Positions 24,983-32,976 of a DNA stretch of 43,271 nt are shown one piece after another. The notes beneath the pieces are model-generated. The model was given only the letters and a program-made list of their open reading frames with translations, was not told the DNA's origin and made no database searches. The translations under genes and the position numbers were made by a program. Within the stretch, counting starts at the first letter, position 1; the number at the start of each line of letters is the position of its first letter. The DNA comes from Bacteroidales bacterium (GTDB lineage: Bacteria; Bacteroidota; Bacteroidia; Bacteroidales; WCHB1-69): positions 1 through 43,271 of the forward strand of contig JAQUGA010000002.1 of assembly GCA_028684405.1 (NCBI GenBank). The letters run 5' to 3'.

Positions 24983-26071
24983 TTGAATTCTTCCAAAACA
25001 GTTTTAATAGCTCCTCTAAACTGGGGTTTGGGTCATGCAAGCCGATGCGTTCCAATCATCCGTTGGCTTGTTTTACAAAAACACAATGTCATAATTGCTG
25101 CCGATGGAAATGCTCTGAGTTTTTTGAAATGTGAATTCCCAGATGAAAAATGCATCCGTTTAGCAGACAATCAATTAAAATATTTCGAGAAATTTCCAGC
25201 TTGGCTAAGTATTCTTTTACAATTACCGATGTTCTTTATTTTTGCTCTGAAAGAACAAAAAAGAATTCGAAAAATTGTAGAAAAAAATCAGATTGATGTT
25301 GTTATTTCGGATAATAGATATGGAATCAGAACTAAAAAAACTACAAATGTTTTAATTAGTCACCAGCTGAATCTCAATGCTGGAATTTTGAGCTTTATTC
25401 CAAATACCATTATTAAACATCTAATTTCTTATTTTAATTTTTGCTTGGTTCCCGATTATCAAACTTATGAGGATTCTTTGGCGGGGAAACTTTCGCATCC
25501 AAAAACAATTCAAAAAACAAATATTGAATACATTGAACCCTTAAGTCGCTATGAAAAATTAAATTTTCCCGAATCTGAACTCATTCCAGTTCTTATTTCG
25601 GGTCCCGAACCGCTAAAATCAAAATTGATCAAACAACTTCTTTCAAAACTTAAAAACACCTCTTTTTCATATGTCTTGTTTTGCGGGAATGCGGAAAATT
25701 ATTCCACGGAAAATTATCATAATTGCATTCTAAAAAATCATGATACAACCCAAAATATTTCTACAATTCTTTCCCAAGCACCTCTTGTAATCGCCTCTGG
25801 TGGCTATTCGACAATAATGGATATGCATTGTTTAGATAAAGACTGCATTCTTATTCCATTTCGTGGACAAACAGAGCAGGAATATTTGGCAAAATTTCAT
25901 AATGCTTCTGCGAAATTTAGTTTTATCCCAATGAAAGATATTGCAAATAAAAACTTCAGCCTTCAGGAAGTTATTGAAGCTAAATTAAGAGATAAAGAAA
26001 AATCCGCCCACATCATGCAAAGCCGTATCCCCAAGTTCCAAGAGATCATAAGTCAAATTTTGGAACAATAA
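24983..26071 (+). CDS. MurG-like (GT28-type) glycosyltransferase family protein
   Basis: A 362-residue protein of the GT-B fold. Its start is APLNWGLGHASRCVPIIRWL (GLGH at residues 15-18), the nucleotide-sugar transferase opening seen in MurG-like enzymes and predicted glycosyltransferases. The C-terminal half has VIASGGYSTIMDMH and IPFRGQTEQEYLAKFHN, matching the acceptor and donor loops of GT28 C-domains. The start must be near TTG 24983, since no ATG precedes the GLGH motif; this places it 2 nt after the receptor stop and suggests coupling. The true sugar and acceptor are unknown. Its last 87 bp overlap a converging gene. Confidence 0.75.
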   Translation: MNSSKTVLIAPLNWGLGHASRCVPIIRWLVLQKHNVIIAADGNALSFLKCEFPDEKCIRLADNQLKYFEKFPAWLSILLQLPMFFIFALKEQKRIRKIVEKNQIDVVISDNRYGIRTKKTTNVLISHQLNLNAGILSFIPNTIIKHLISYFNFCLVPDYQTYEDSLAGKLSHPKTIQKTNIEYIEPLSRYEKLNFPESELIPVLISGPEPLKSKLIKQLLSKLKNTSFSYVLFCGNAENYSTENYHNCILKNHDTTQNISTILSQAPLVIASGGYSTIMDMHCLDKDCILIPFRGQTEQEYLAKFHNASAKFSFIPMKDIANKNFSLQEVIEAKLRDKEKSAHIMQSRIPKFQEIISQILEQ

Positions 26072-26686
26072 GCGAAGTTGTTTTCCACTCTGAAGAGTAT
26101 CGAGTGAACCGCTTATTATGATCCTTTTATTTTCCTCATCAATACCCAAACAACCGCCAAGTAAACCATGTTTATAGCCCGATAAAACAATGTTTTCGTC
26201 CGAAAAGAGATGTACATTTAGTTTTCGTTTCTCCAAAGTTTGAGCCATGCCTTTGTCGGAAGTGATAAAAATATTTTGAGGTAGAATTAAAGTACTGCAA
26301 CGACAAAATCCTTGTTTTACAGATATTATTTCTAGTTCGTCAGACCATTTTAAAATCTGTGAATCACAAATCGAAGAGTTGCACAATAGATATTTTTGAT
26401 TTGCTGAAACATTATATCGTGCAATTTCGGGATATGAAAATCCGACAGATTGTTCTCCAAATTGATAGAAAATAGAGTTTTTATTGAAATAGTATAAAAT
26501 GTATTTCGGACAGTTTGGTGCAACCACCAGATTTTCATTTATTTGAGCCAGAAAAAGATCGGGATGACCCTCCAATGGTTTTTCCACCAAAGCTTCTGCC
26601 GAAAAATCTAAAACATCATAAAACATTTGTAGTTTTTCTTTCATAAAATTAGGCAACCTGAAATCACAAACTACTGTTTTTTTCAC
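25985..26686 (-). CDS. Conserved hypothetical protein (GME-fold, DUF6873-like)
   Basis: A 233-residue protein without signal peptide. The segment from about 125 on, KQGFCRCSTLILPQNIFITS, then GYKHGLLGGCLGID and a final GDTALHDVGGFFFI, fits a family of guanidino-modifying-enzyme (GME)-fold proteins of unknown function recalled as DUF6873. Several positions common in active GME enzymes may be changed, so catalysis is not claimed. It is the last gene after prfA and the radical SAM gene on this strand (21-nt gap). The conserved C-terminal motif lies in the 87-bp overlap with the glycosyltransferase gene, so the overlap is real coding on both strands. Confidence 0.65.
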   Translation of the reverse strand: MKKTVVCDFRLPNFMKEKLQMFYDVLDFSAEALVEKPLEGHPDLFLAQINENLVVAPNCPKYILYYFNKNSIFYQFGEQSVGFSYPEIARYNVSANQKYLLCNSSICDSQILKWSDELEIISVKQGFCRCSTLILPQNIFITSDKGMAQTLEKRKLNVHLFSDENIVLSGYKHGLLGGCLGIDEENKRIIISGSLDTLQSGKQLRLLFQNLTYDLLELGDTALHDVGGFFFIS

Positions 26687-26707
26687 AATGTGTTTTTATT
26701 AAATGTT

Positions 26708-27718
26708 TTAATGATACCTAATTTCCACTTTATCAATGTCTAAGCTGTCATTGCTTTGGAAAGTGAGGGTTTTGCAGAGCGATTTAAAATAGTTTCGATT
26801 TTCGCTATTGTATCCAATGGCATAATTGATATTTTTAGAATGAACAGCAATTTTTAGATGATTTAACTCTTGATTATTAATGTTTTGAATTATTTTATCT
26901 CGCCAAATCTTACTTAAAACCAATTGGTAAAATGAGGGATGGTAGGGGCCAGCCAATAATTCTTTATTGGAAGTGAATGATTCGGAAGGATGCAAACCCA
27001 ATTTTAGAATCTTGATTTTATTTTCGTTGAATAGTTCAACCAAAGGGATGCATCTATGAATGGCTGCTTCGATACTTAGTGGAATGTATTTGTTTGACAT
27101 AAATAAGTCAGCTAATTCGGTGTTTTTTAGCACCAAAACAGGATAAATGCGAGTTTGAATAGCTTGGCATTCTGCAATTTTTTGAGCTGTTTGCAAACTT
27201 TTCTCATCGTCATCACCCGGCAGACCGACCATCATTTGCATTCCCAATTGATAGCCCATTTCGTTAATCAATTTTGCTGCTTTTATGGAATCTTCCGCAG
27301 TGTGACCTCTTCCAGCTTGATTCAGAACTTCATCGTCCATCGATTGGACGCCAATTTCGATATTTTTCACCGAAAAATGAGAAAGATTCAGTAATGACTC
27401 TTCGCTGATGGTGTCGGGGCGGGTTGAAAATCGAATGGAATCGACCAAGCCTTTGTCGATGTAGCTTTGAGCCAAAGATAAATAGTTGATTTGGTTTGAT
27501 TTGGGCAATCCCAAAAAGTTTCCGCCAAAAAATGCTATTTCAACATAGGTTTTGCTTTGGTCAACGGAAATGAGCCAAGTATCAATGATGTTCGTTGCCT
27601 CTTCTAGCGACGGATTTCTTGTTTTTCCAGTAATGGTTTTTTGATTGCAAAACACACAATTATTCACACAACCATATTGTGGCAAAAAAATAGGAATGGA
27701 AATATGTTTTTTCATCAT
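26708..27718 (-). CDS. Radical SAM protein (Elp3/HemN-like)
   Basis: A 336-residue radical SAM enzyme. CVNNCVFC (Cys17, Cys21, Cys24) is the CxxxCxxC motif that holds the 4Fe-4S cluster and SAM. AFFGGNFLGL near 62-71 is the GGE-like SAM contact. IEIGVQSMDDEVLNQAGRGH near 120-139 is the signature shared by HemN and Elp3-like proteins, followed by QLGMQMMVGLPGD. A C-terminal extension (about 235-336) matches the domain that follows such cores. Some family members are tRNA-modification or coproporphyrinogen-type enzymes; this gene sits next to prfA but no substrate can be stated. The gap to prfA is 23 nt. Confidence 0.82.
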   Translation of the reverse strand: MMKKHISIPIFLPQYGCVNNCVFCNQKTITGKTRNPSLEEATNIIDTWLISVDQSKTYVEIAFFGGNFLGLPKSNQINYLSLAQSYIDKGLVDSIRFSTRPDTISEESLLNLSHFSVKNIEIGVQSMDDEVLNQAGRGHTAEDSIKAAKLINEMGYQLGMQMMVGLPGDDDEKSLQTAQKIAECQAIQTRIYPVLVLKNTELADLFMSNKYIPLSIEAAIHRCIPLVELFNENKIKILKLGLHPSESFTSNKELLAGPYHPSFYQLVLSKIWRDKIIQNINNQELNHLKIAVHSKNINYAIGYNSENRNYFKSLCKTLTFQSNDSLDIDKVEIRYH

Positions 27719-27741
27719 TGAGATGAATAAATAAGAGTTTT

Positions 27742-28821
27742 CTAACCGATTTCTTCTTTCAAACGTTCGGCATTTTCTGCAACTTGCAGGGCTTCAATCA
27801 AATTCTCAATATCGCCATCCATAAAACTGCTCAAATTATACATAGTGTAATTTATTCTGTGGTCGGTAACCCGATTTTGAGGATAGTTGTAGGTTCTAAT
27901 TTTCGCCGAACGGTCGCCAGTTGAAACCATCGTTTTGCGCTTTTTAGTAATTTCATCGAGGTACTTTTGATATTCGATTTCAAATATTCGAGCACGCAAT
28001 ATTTTCAATGCTTTTTCGTAGTTTTTAATCTGCGATTTCTCATCCTGAATGGATACCACAATGCCAGTTGGGACGTGGGTTAATCGAACTGCAGAATACG
28101 TTGTATTTACAGACTGACCACCCGGACCTGATGAACAATAGGTGTCTTTTCGGATGTCGTTGGCTTTAAGATCAACGTCAAACTCGTCGGCTTCGGGCAA
28201 AACAACTACAGAGGCAGCAGAGGTGTGAACACGGCCTTGTGCTTCCGTTTGTGGAACTCTTTGCACGCGATGAACCCCAGATTCGTATTTCAAAATACCA
28301 TACGCCTTGTCGCCGGTAACATTTATTATAATCTCTTTAAAACCACCCATGGTTCCTTCTGTTTGACTGGCAATATCTATTTTCCAATTCTTGGTTTCAC
28401 AGAAATGAACATACATTCTAAACAAATCTCCAGCAAAAATCGATGCTTCGTCGCCTCCCGCACCAGCTCGTATTTCAATAATGGCATTTTTGCCATCTTG
28501 CGGATCGGATGGCAATAAAAGTAAGCGGATTTCCTCGTCCAGAGCCTCTTTGCGTTCAGTAAGCTCGTCCAGTTCCGATTTTGCCATCTCTCTAAACTCT
28601 TCGTCTTTTTCTGTGGCCAAAACTTCTTTGGCACTTTTAATATTGCCAAGGATGTTTTTATATTCTTTATACGCATCCACTACAGGGATTAAATCTTTGT
28701 AATCCTTATTGAGTTTAACATATAGTTTCATGTTAGAAATAATATCGGGATCCGTGATTTTTTCACCAATTTCAACCCATCTGTTGTGAATCACTTGTAA
28801 TTTATCGAAAAGATTATCCAT
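27742..28821 (-). CDS. prfA: Peptide chain release factor 1
   Basis: RF1 recognises UAA and UAG in the ribosomal A site and releases the polypeptide. The 359 residues have the catalytic GGQ at 234-236 (in SSGPGGQSVNTT) and the stop-codon-reading PxT tripeptide, here Pro190-Gln191-Thr192, which marks RF1 rather than RF2 (SPF). Length is normal and there is no internal frameshift. It is the first gene of a minus-strand operon with the radical SAM and DUF6873-like genes. A TATTTTTG promoter element is 28 bp upstream. The usual partner, the PrmC methylase, is not in the window. Confidence 0.97.
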   Translation of the reverse strand: MDNLFDKLQVIHNRWVEIGEKITDPDIISNMKLYVKLNKDYKDLIPVVDAYKEYKNILGNIKSAKEVLATEKDEEFREMAKSELDELTERKEALDEEIRLLLLPSDPQDGKNAIIEIRAGAGGDEASIFAGDLFRMYVHFCETKNWKIDIASQTEGTMGGFKEIIINVTGDKAYGILKYESGVHRVQRVPQTEAQGRVHTSAASVVVLPEADEFDVDLKANDIRKDTYCSSGPGGQSVNTTYSAVRLTHVPTGIVVSIQDEKSQIKNYEKALKILRARIFEIEYQKYLDEITKKRKTMVSTGDRSAKIRTYNYPQNRVTDHRINYTMYNLSSFMDGDIENLIEALQVAENAERLKEEIG

Positions 28822-28849
28822 ATTGCTTTATTCGGCTTTTTTTGAGTGG

Positions 28850-28857
28850 CAAAAATA
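28850..28857 (-). promoter_or_regulatory. Predicted promoter (-7 element) of prfA operon
   Basis: Reads TATTTTTG on the minus strand followed by CC, 28 bp before the prfA ATG; fits TAnnTTTG. Confidence 0.5.
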
Positions 28858-28946
28858 CAAAAAAAAATTGTACCCTCGCTCAGATTGAAAAAAGGAACCC
28901 TAAAATCAAATATTTGAACTTGTTTTTTTAGCAGTTCGCTTGAAAA

Positions 28947-29681
28947 TTATTCTTCATGAGTTTTCGAAGAGTCAGAAATGATGCTTTGCAATTCACTCAA
29001 TTCATCTTCTGTTAAATGTCGCCATTTGCCGACTTCGGTGTCCAAATGGATGTTTATAATCCGGATTCTTTTAAGCTTAATAACCTTATAATCAAGATAT
29101 TCGCACATTCTGCGAATTTGACGATTCAATCCTTGAGTAAGAATAATGTTAAAACTAAAGTTTGTCAATTGTTTTACCGTACATTCTCGAGTAACAGTAT
29201 CCAAAATAGGCACTCCTTCGCTCATCCGCTTGATAAAAAGTTTTGTAATTGGCTTGTTTACCGTTACAATATATTCTTTTCCGTGGTTGTTTCTGGATCT
29301 CAAAATTTTATTCACAATATCACCGTCATTTGTCAATAAAATGAGTCCCTGACTTGCCTTATCGAGCCTTCCAATGGGAAAAATACGTTCCGGATAATTT
29401 ATATAATCAATGATGTTGTCTTTTTCTTTTTCTCTATCTGTGGTTGAGACAATACCAATGGGCTTATTAAAAGCAATGTAAACATTTTTCTTTTCGGGAG
29501 TTGAAACTGCTTTTCCGTCAACACAAACAATGTCATTCGGCGATATTTTTGTTCCCATTAAAGGAACTTCTCCATTAATGGTAATGCGATTTTCAAGAAT
29601 CAATTGATCGGCTTTTCGTCTGGAGCAATAGCCAATTTCGCTCAAGTATTTATTAATTCGGATCAAATTTTCGCTCTCCAT
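28947..29681 (-). CDS. rluF: 23S rRNA pseudouridine synthase, RluF/RluB family
   Basis: Isomerises specific uridines in 23S rRNA (RluF: U2604 in E. coli). The 244 residues start with an S4 RNA-binding domain (about 5-65, with YLSEIGYCSRRKADQLI). The catalytic domain has NKPIGIVSTTDRE and IGRLDKASQGLILLTNDGD, where Asp107 in RLDK is the nucleophile. GLNRQIRRMCEYLDYKVIKL near 185-204 is the RsuA-family C-terminal signature. The RluF subtype rests on the KASQGL and GLNRQIRR wording and could also be RluB/RsuA-like. It lies 21 nt after the S4-domain gene and ends the der operon. Confidence 0.85.
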   Translation of the reverse strand: MESENLIRINKYLSEIGYCSRRKADQLILENRITINGEVPLMGTKISPNDIVCVDGKAVSTPEKKNVYIAFNKPIGIVSTTDREKEKDNIIDYINYPERIFPIGRLDKASQGLILLTNDGDIVNKILRSRNNHGKEYIVTVNKPITKLFIKRMSEGVPILDTVTRECTVKQLTNFSFNIILTQGLNRQIRRMCEYLDYKVIKLKRIRIINIHLDTEVGKWRHLTEDELSELQSIISDSSKTHEE

Positions 29682-29702
29682 ATACTAAAATGATTTATGA
29701 GA

Positions 29703-30155
29703 TTAAAATTCTTCTACTTCTCCAAAGACTCCGCTTTCGAGATAGTCTTGATATTCTTCATCGCTGATTTTTAGATAATCTTTGAGTTTTTCAATTTCAC
29801 GATAATCTTTTTTTGTGGGTCTTCCAATTCCCGAAGGTCGACTTTCAAAACGCATTTTGAGCTTTTTAATTTTCTCATATTCAGCCTCTGGAGTAAGATC
29901 TTTGTAGCATTCAGGAAGCAGTTTTGCACCCACTCTTTTGTCGATTAGTGCAATCACTTCTACTTCTTTGAGGAGAATTCCAATTTTGGCATGAACTACC
30001 TGTCCAAGTTTTACCTCTCTGGCAGCCTTGCAATTTGCTCCATCTATTTTTACTTTTCCAGCATTGCAAGCATCGGCTGCTTGCGAGCGGGTTTTATAAA
30101 GTCTTACCGACCATAACCATTTGTCAATGCGAACTTTATCAACAGTATGGATCAT
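29703..30155 (-). CDS. S4 domain RNA-binding protein, HslR/Hsp15-like
   Basis: A 150-residue protein with an N-terminal S4 fold: VRIDKWLWSVRLYKTRSQA, then CNAGKVKIDGANCKAAREV, residues about 8-50. This is typical of Hsp15 (HslR), a heat-shock protein that rescues 50S subunits holding stalled peptidyl-tRNA. The C-terminal part (about 90-150) is charged, with ESRPSGIGRPTKKDYREIE, and probably binds nucleic acid. It sits 5 nt after der and before rluF; all three act on ribosomes or rRNA. The hslR name is plausible but not certain. Confidence 0.75.
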   Translation of the reverse strand: MIHTVDKVRIDKWLWSVRLYKTRSQAADACNAGKVKIDGANCKAAREVKLGQVVHAKIGILLKEVEVIALIDKRVGAKLLPECYKDLTPEAEYEKIKKLKMRFESRPSGIGRPTKKDYREIEKLKDYLKISDEEYQDYLESGVFGEVEEF

Positions 30156-30160
30156 AAATC

Positions 30161-31468
30161 CTATTTTTTACGGAAGAATAAATCTATGGGAACGCCTGAA
30201 AAATCCCAATTAGATCGGATTTTATTTTCTAAAAATCGAGAATATGAATCCGTTACATATTGGGGTAAATTGCAGAAGAAAGCAAAGGTAGGATATCTGG
30301 TTGGAAGTTGAGCTACATATTTGATTCTCACCATTTTATCTTTTTTTACTGGAGGTGGAAAATCCTCAATTAACTCCAGCATATAGTCGTTTAATTGAGA
30401 GGTAGGAATGCGTCGTTTTTTATTATTGTAAACCTGAGTAGCCAATTCTAAAACTTTATAGATTCGTTGCTTTTTCGTAACAGAGGTAAAAACAATGGGC
30501 ACATCTGTAAATGGAGCAATTTTACTGCGAATTAATTTTTCGTATTCCAAGTGGCTATTGGTCTCTTTTTCAATTAAGTCCCATTTGTTAACCACAATAA
30601 CAATCCCTTTATGATTTCGTTGGGCCAATGCGAAAATATTCAAATCCTGTCCTTCAAATCCGATGGAAGCATCAATTAGTAAAATACAAACATCACTGTT
30701 TTCGATGGCTCTGATGGATCGCATCACAGAATAAAATTCCAAATCTTCTTCAACATTTTTCTTTTTTCTCAAACCCGCCGTGTCCACGAGGTCAAACTCA
30801 AATCCAAAACCTTTGTATCGGGTTTTACTCGAGTCGCGAGTTGTTCCGGCTTCGGGCGTAACTATGGTTTGTTCTTTGCCTAAAAAAGCGTTGATTATGG
30901 ACGATTTTCCAACATTGGGACGGCCAATAATAGTAAATGCAGGAATGTCAGATTCTTCTTCAATCGGAATATCTTTATTGAGATGTGTTACTAATTCGTC
31001 TAACAATTCACCTGTTCCACTGCCATTGGAAGCCGATACAGGAAAAGGTTCGCCTAAACCCAAGGAGTAAAATTCGCTGTAGTCGAAAAAGTTACTTGGG
31101 CTGTCAATTTTATTAACAGTCAACAATACTTTTTTCCCCGAACGACGAAGCATTTGTGCAACGTCTTTGTCCATTGGAGTTAAGCCTTCGCGGCCATCTA
31201 CCAAAAAAAGAATTACATCAGACTCATCCAATGCTAATTTTACTTGCTTGCGAATTTCCTCTTCAAAAATGTCGTCACTTCCAATTACATAGCCTCCGGT
31301 GTCAATCACCGAAAAATTATACCCAATCCAATCGCTGGAACCGTAGATTCTGTCGCGAGTTACTCCTGAAGTTGGATCAACAATAGCATGACGCGTTTTT
31401 GTTAACCGATTAAATAATGATGATTTTCCAACATTAGGACGACCTACCAACGATATTATATTTCCCAT
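30161..31468 (-). CDS. der: Ribosome-associated GTPase Der (EngA)
   Basis: Essential GTPase for 50S assembly, with two GTPase domains in tandem. The 435 residues have GRPNVGKSSLFNRL at 8-21 and a second P-loop IGRPNVGKSSIINAF near 180-194. DTGGY and DTAGL are the G3 motifs, NKID and NKWD the G4 motifs. The C-terminal KH-like domain follows (about 350-435), with RRIPTSQLNDYMLELIEDFP and SNWDFSGVPIDLFFRKK at the end. Length is standard. First gene of an operon with the S4 protein and rluF, behind its own TATCTTTG promoter element; era lies 133 bp upstream. Confidence 0.97.
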   Translation of the reverse strand: MGNIISLVGRPNVGKSSLFNRLTKTRHAIVDPTSGVTRDRIYGSSDWIGYNFSVIDTGGYVIGSDDIFEEEIRKQVKLALDESDVILFLVDGREGLTPMDKDVAQMLRRSGKKVLLTVNKIDSPSNFFDYSEFYSLGLGEPFPVSASNGSGTGELLDELVTHLNKDIPIEEESDIPAFTIIGRPNVGKSSIINAFLGKEQTIVTPEAGTTRDSSKTRYKGFGFEFDLVDTAGLRKKKNVEEDLEFYSVMRSIRAIENSDVCILLIDASIGFEGQDLNIFALAQRNHKGIVIVVNKWDLIEKETNSHLEYEKLIRSKIAPFTDVPIVFTSVTKKQRIYKVLELATQVYNNKKRRIPTSQLNDYMLELIEDFPPPVKKDKMVRIKYVAQLPTRYPTFAFFCNLPQYVTDSYSRFLENKIRSNWDFSGVPIDLFFRKK

Positions 31469-31511
31469 AAATTACTTTTGTTATTAATAAAAAAATCATT
31501 CGATTTTGCGA

Positions 31512-31519
31512 CAAAGATA
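31512..31519 (-). promoter_or_regulatory. Predicted promoter (-7 element) of der operon
   Basis: Reads TATCTTTG on the minus strand followed by TCGC, 43 bp before the der ATG. Good TAnnTTTG match. Confidence 0.55.
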
Positions 31520-31601
31520 CAAAAAAATGCCTTATACTCACTCTCTCATTGGGTTGCATGAAAAAATAAGAATATTGATAAATACAGGAATAAGCTAAAA
31601 A

Positions 31602-32480
31602 TCAGGGTTTATATCCCAGTCTGTTTAAAATTAAGGGATTGTTCCTCCAGTTTTCTAAAACCTTAACTCTAAGTTCTAAAAATACTTTTTGGTCGATAAA
31701 ATTTTCAATGTCTTTTCGTGCTTCTATACCGATTCGTTTTATCGAAGCTCCGCCTTTTCCAATAATGATGTTTTTTTGCGATTCTCGTTCGGTATAAATC
31801 ATAGCACTAATATGAATTATTCCGTTCAATTCTTTGTACGATTCAACACTTACTTCCGAGGAATATGGAATCTCTTTTTGATAAAAAATAAAAATTTTCT
31901 CTCGAATAATTTCCGAAACAAAAAATCGCATTGGACGGTCGGTCAACTCTTCTTTTGGGAAAAACGGGGGCGAAAGTGGAAGTTTTTCTACAATGGCGGG
32001 TACAATGTGTTCAATATTAAAACCATGCAGTGCCGAAATCATAAATATTTCACCATTTTTAAAAACTCCTTTCCAATTATCATAATACTTCATGGCCTCT
32101 TCCTGAGTCGTTGTATCAATTTTATTGATAATTAGAATGACGGGAATACCACTTTTATTAACCCGATCGATAATGTCGGAATGATGTTCCTTTTCACCCA
32201 TTTCTACCATATATAAAAAAACATCAGCATCTTTTAAGGAGGTTTCTACAAAACCCATTAATGCTTCATGCATTTTATAAAATGGCTTTATAAAGCCCGG
32301 AGTATCAGAATATACAATCTGAAAATCATCACTGTTTACAATGCCCATTATTCGATGCCGCGTGGTTTGAGCTTTCGATGTTATAATAGATAGGCGTTCA
32401 CCAACCAATGCGTTCATTAAGGTTGATTTCCCAACGTTTGGGTTCCCGATGATGTTTACAAAACCTGCTCTATGACTCAT
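31602..32480 (-). CDS. era: Ribosome-associated GTPase Era
   Basis: GTPase that binds the 3' end of 16S rRNA and checks 30S maturation. The 292 residues show GNPNVGKSTLMNALVG near 12-27 (G1), TTRHR (G2), DTPGF (G3) and NKID (G4). The KH domain has EVSVESYKELNGIIHISAMI and IIGKGGASIKRIGIEARKDIE near 240-262, where GKGG is the RNA-binding loop. It ends with VLENWRNNPLILNRLGYKP. It is monocistronic or leads into der. Its promoter is divergent to that of tRNA-fMet. Confidence 0.97.
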   Translation of the reverse strand: MSHRAGFVNIIGNPNVGKSTLMNALVGERLSIITSKAQTTRHRIMGIVNSDDFQIVYSDTPGFIKPFYKMHEALMGFVETSLKDADVFLYMVEMGEKEHHSDIIDRVNKSGIPVILIINKIDTTTQEEAMKYYDNWKGVFKNGEIFMISALHGFNIEHIVPAIVEKLPLSPPFFPKEELTDRPMRFFVSEIIREKIFIFYQKEIPYSSEVSVESYKELNGIIHISAMIYTERESQKNIIIGKGGASIKRIGIEARKDIENFIDQKVFLELRVKVLENWRNNPLILNRLGYKP

Positions 32481-32517
32481 TTTTTTGTTAAATTATTTTA
32501 AATCCGATTTTAGTCTG

Positions 32518-32525
32518 CAAATATA
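32518..32525 (-). promoter_or_regulatory. Predicted promoter (-7 element) of era
   Basis: Reads TATATTTG on the minus strand, with TTTG (32543-32546, minus) 17 bp upstream as a -33 candidate. It lies 38 bp before the era ATG. Confidence 0.55.
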
Positions 32526-32528
32526 GTG

Positions 32529-32536
32529 TATTTTTG
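32529..32536 (+). promoter_or_regulatory. Predicted promoter (-7 element) of tRNA-fMet
   Basis: TATTTTTG followed by C, 41 bp before the tRNA 5' end. It lies only 3 bp from the era -7 element on the other strand. Confidence 0.55.
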
Positions 32537-32577
32537 CAGAACCAAATCAAAAAGATACCACAAAGTAAAAGATATAT

Positions 32578-32649
<72 letters not shown>

Positions 32650-32655
32650 CAAAAG

Positions 32656-32682
32656 AAAAAGCAACCTTAGGGTTGCTTTTTT
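32656..32682 (+). terminator. Intrinsic terminator of tRNA-fMet
   Basis: Stem GCAACC (32661-32666) / GGTTGC (32671-32676), loop TTAG, followed by TTTTTT, with A-rich upstream arm. Confidence 0.88.
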
Positions 32683-32689
32683 GATTTAA

Positions 32690-32976
32690 ACCTAAATGCA
32701 AATGTAGCCAAAATGCTTTAACTCTAAAGAAATTAGCTTAGTGTGGCATTTCGACTACGCAATAACCATGTTGTCTTAAATTTGTTGCATGAGTAACGAA
32801 GATGCTTGCGTTTATAGATTCGCTTCGCTCGTAAATTCGGTTCTTACAAACACTAAATGCTTGATAACAATACAAGTATTGTTTAAATCTATGCTGTTAT
32901 CATTATTCTCAATGAGGAGTCAGTAAACATTTTGACGATGGATATTGTTTGTTTTAAAAATTAAAGAGATAATAAG
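32690..32976. other. Gene-free stretch before the superoxide dismutase gene
   Basis: About 290 bp with no plausible gene or RNA. An AT-rich inverted motif near 32866-32912 (GATAACAATAC with GTATTG, then TGTTATC) could form a hairpin. No TAnnTTTG element was clear before the next gene, so its promoter is not identified. Confidence 0.4.
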
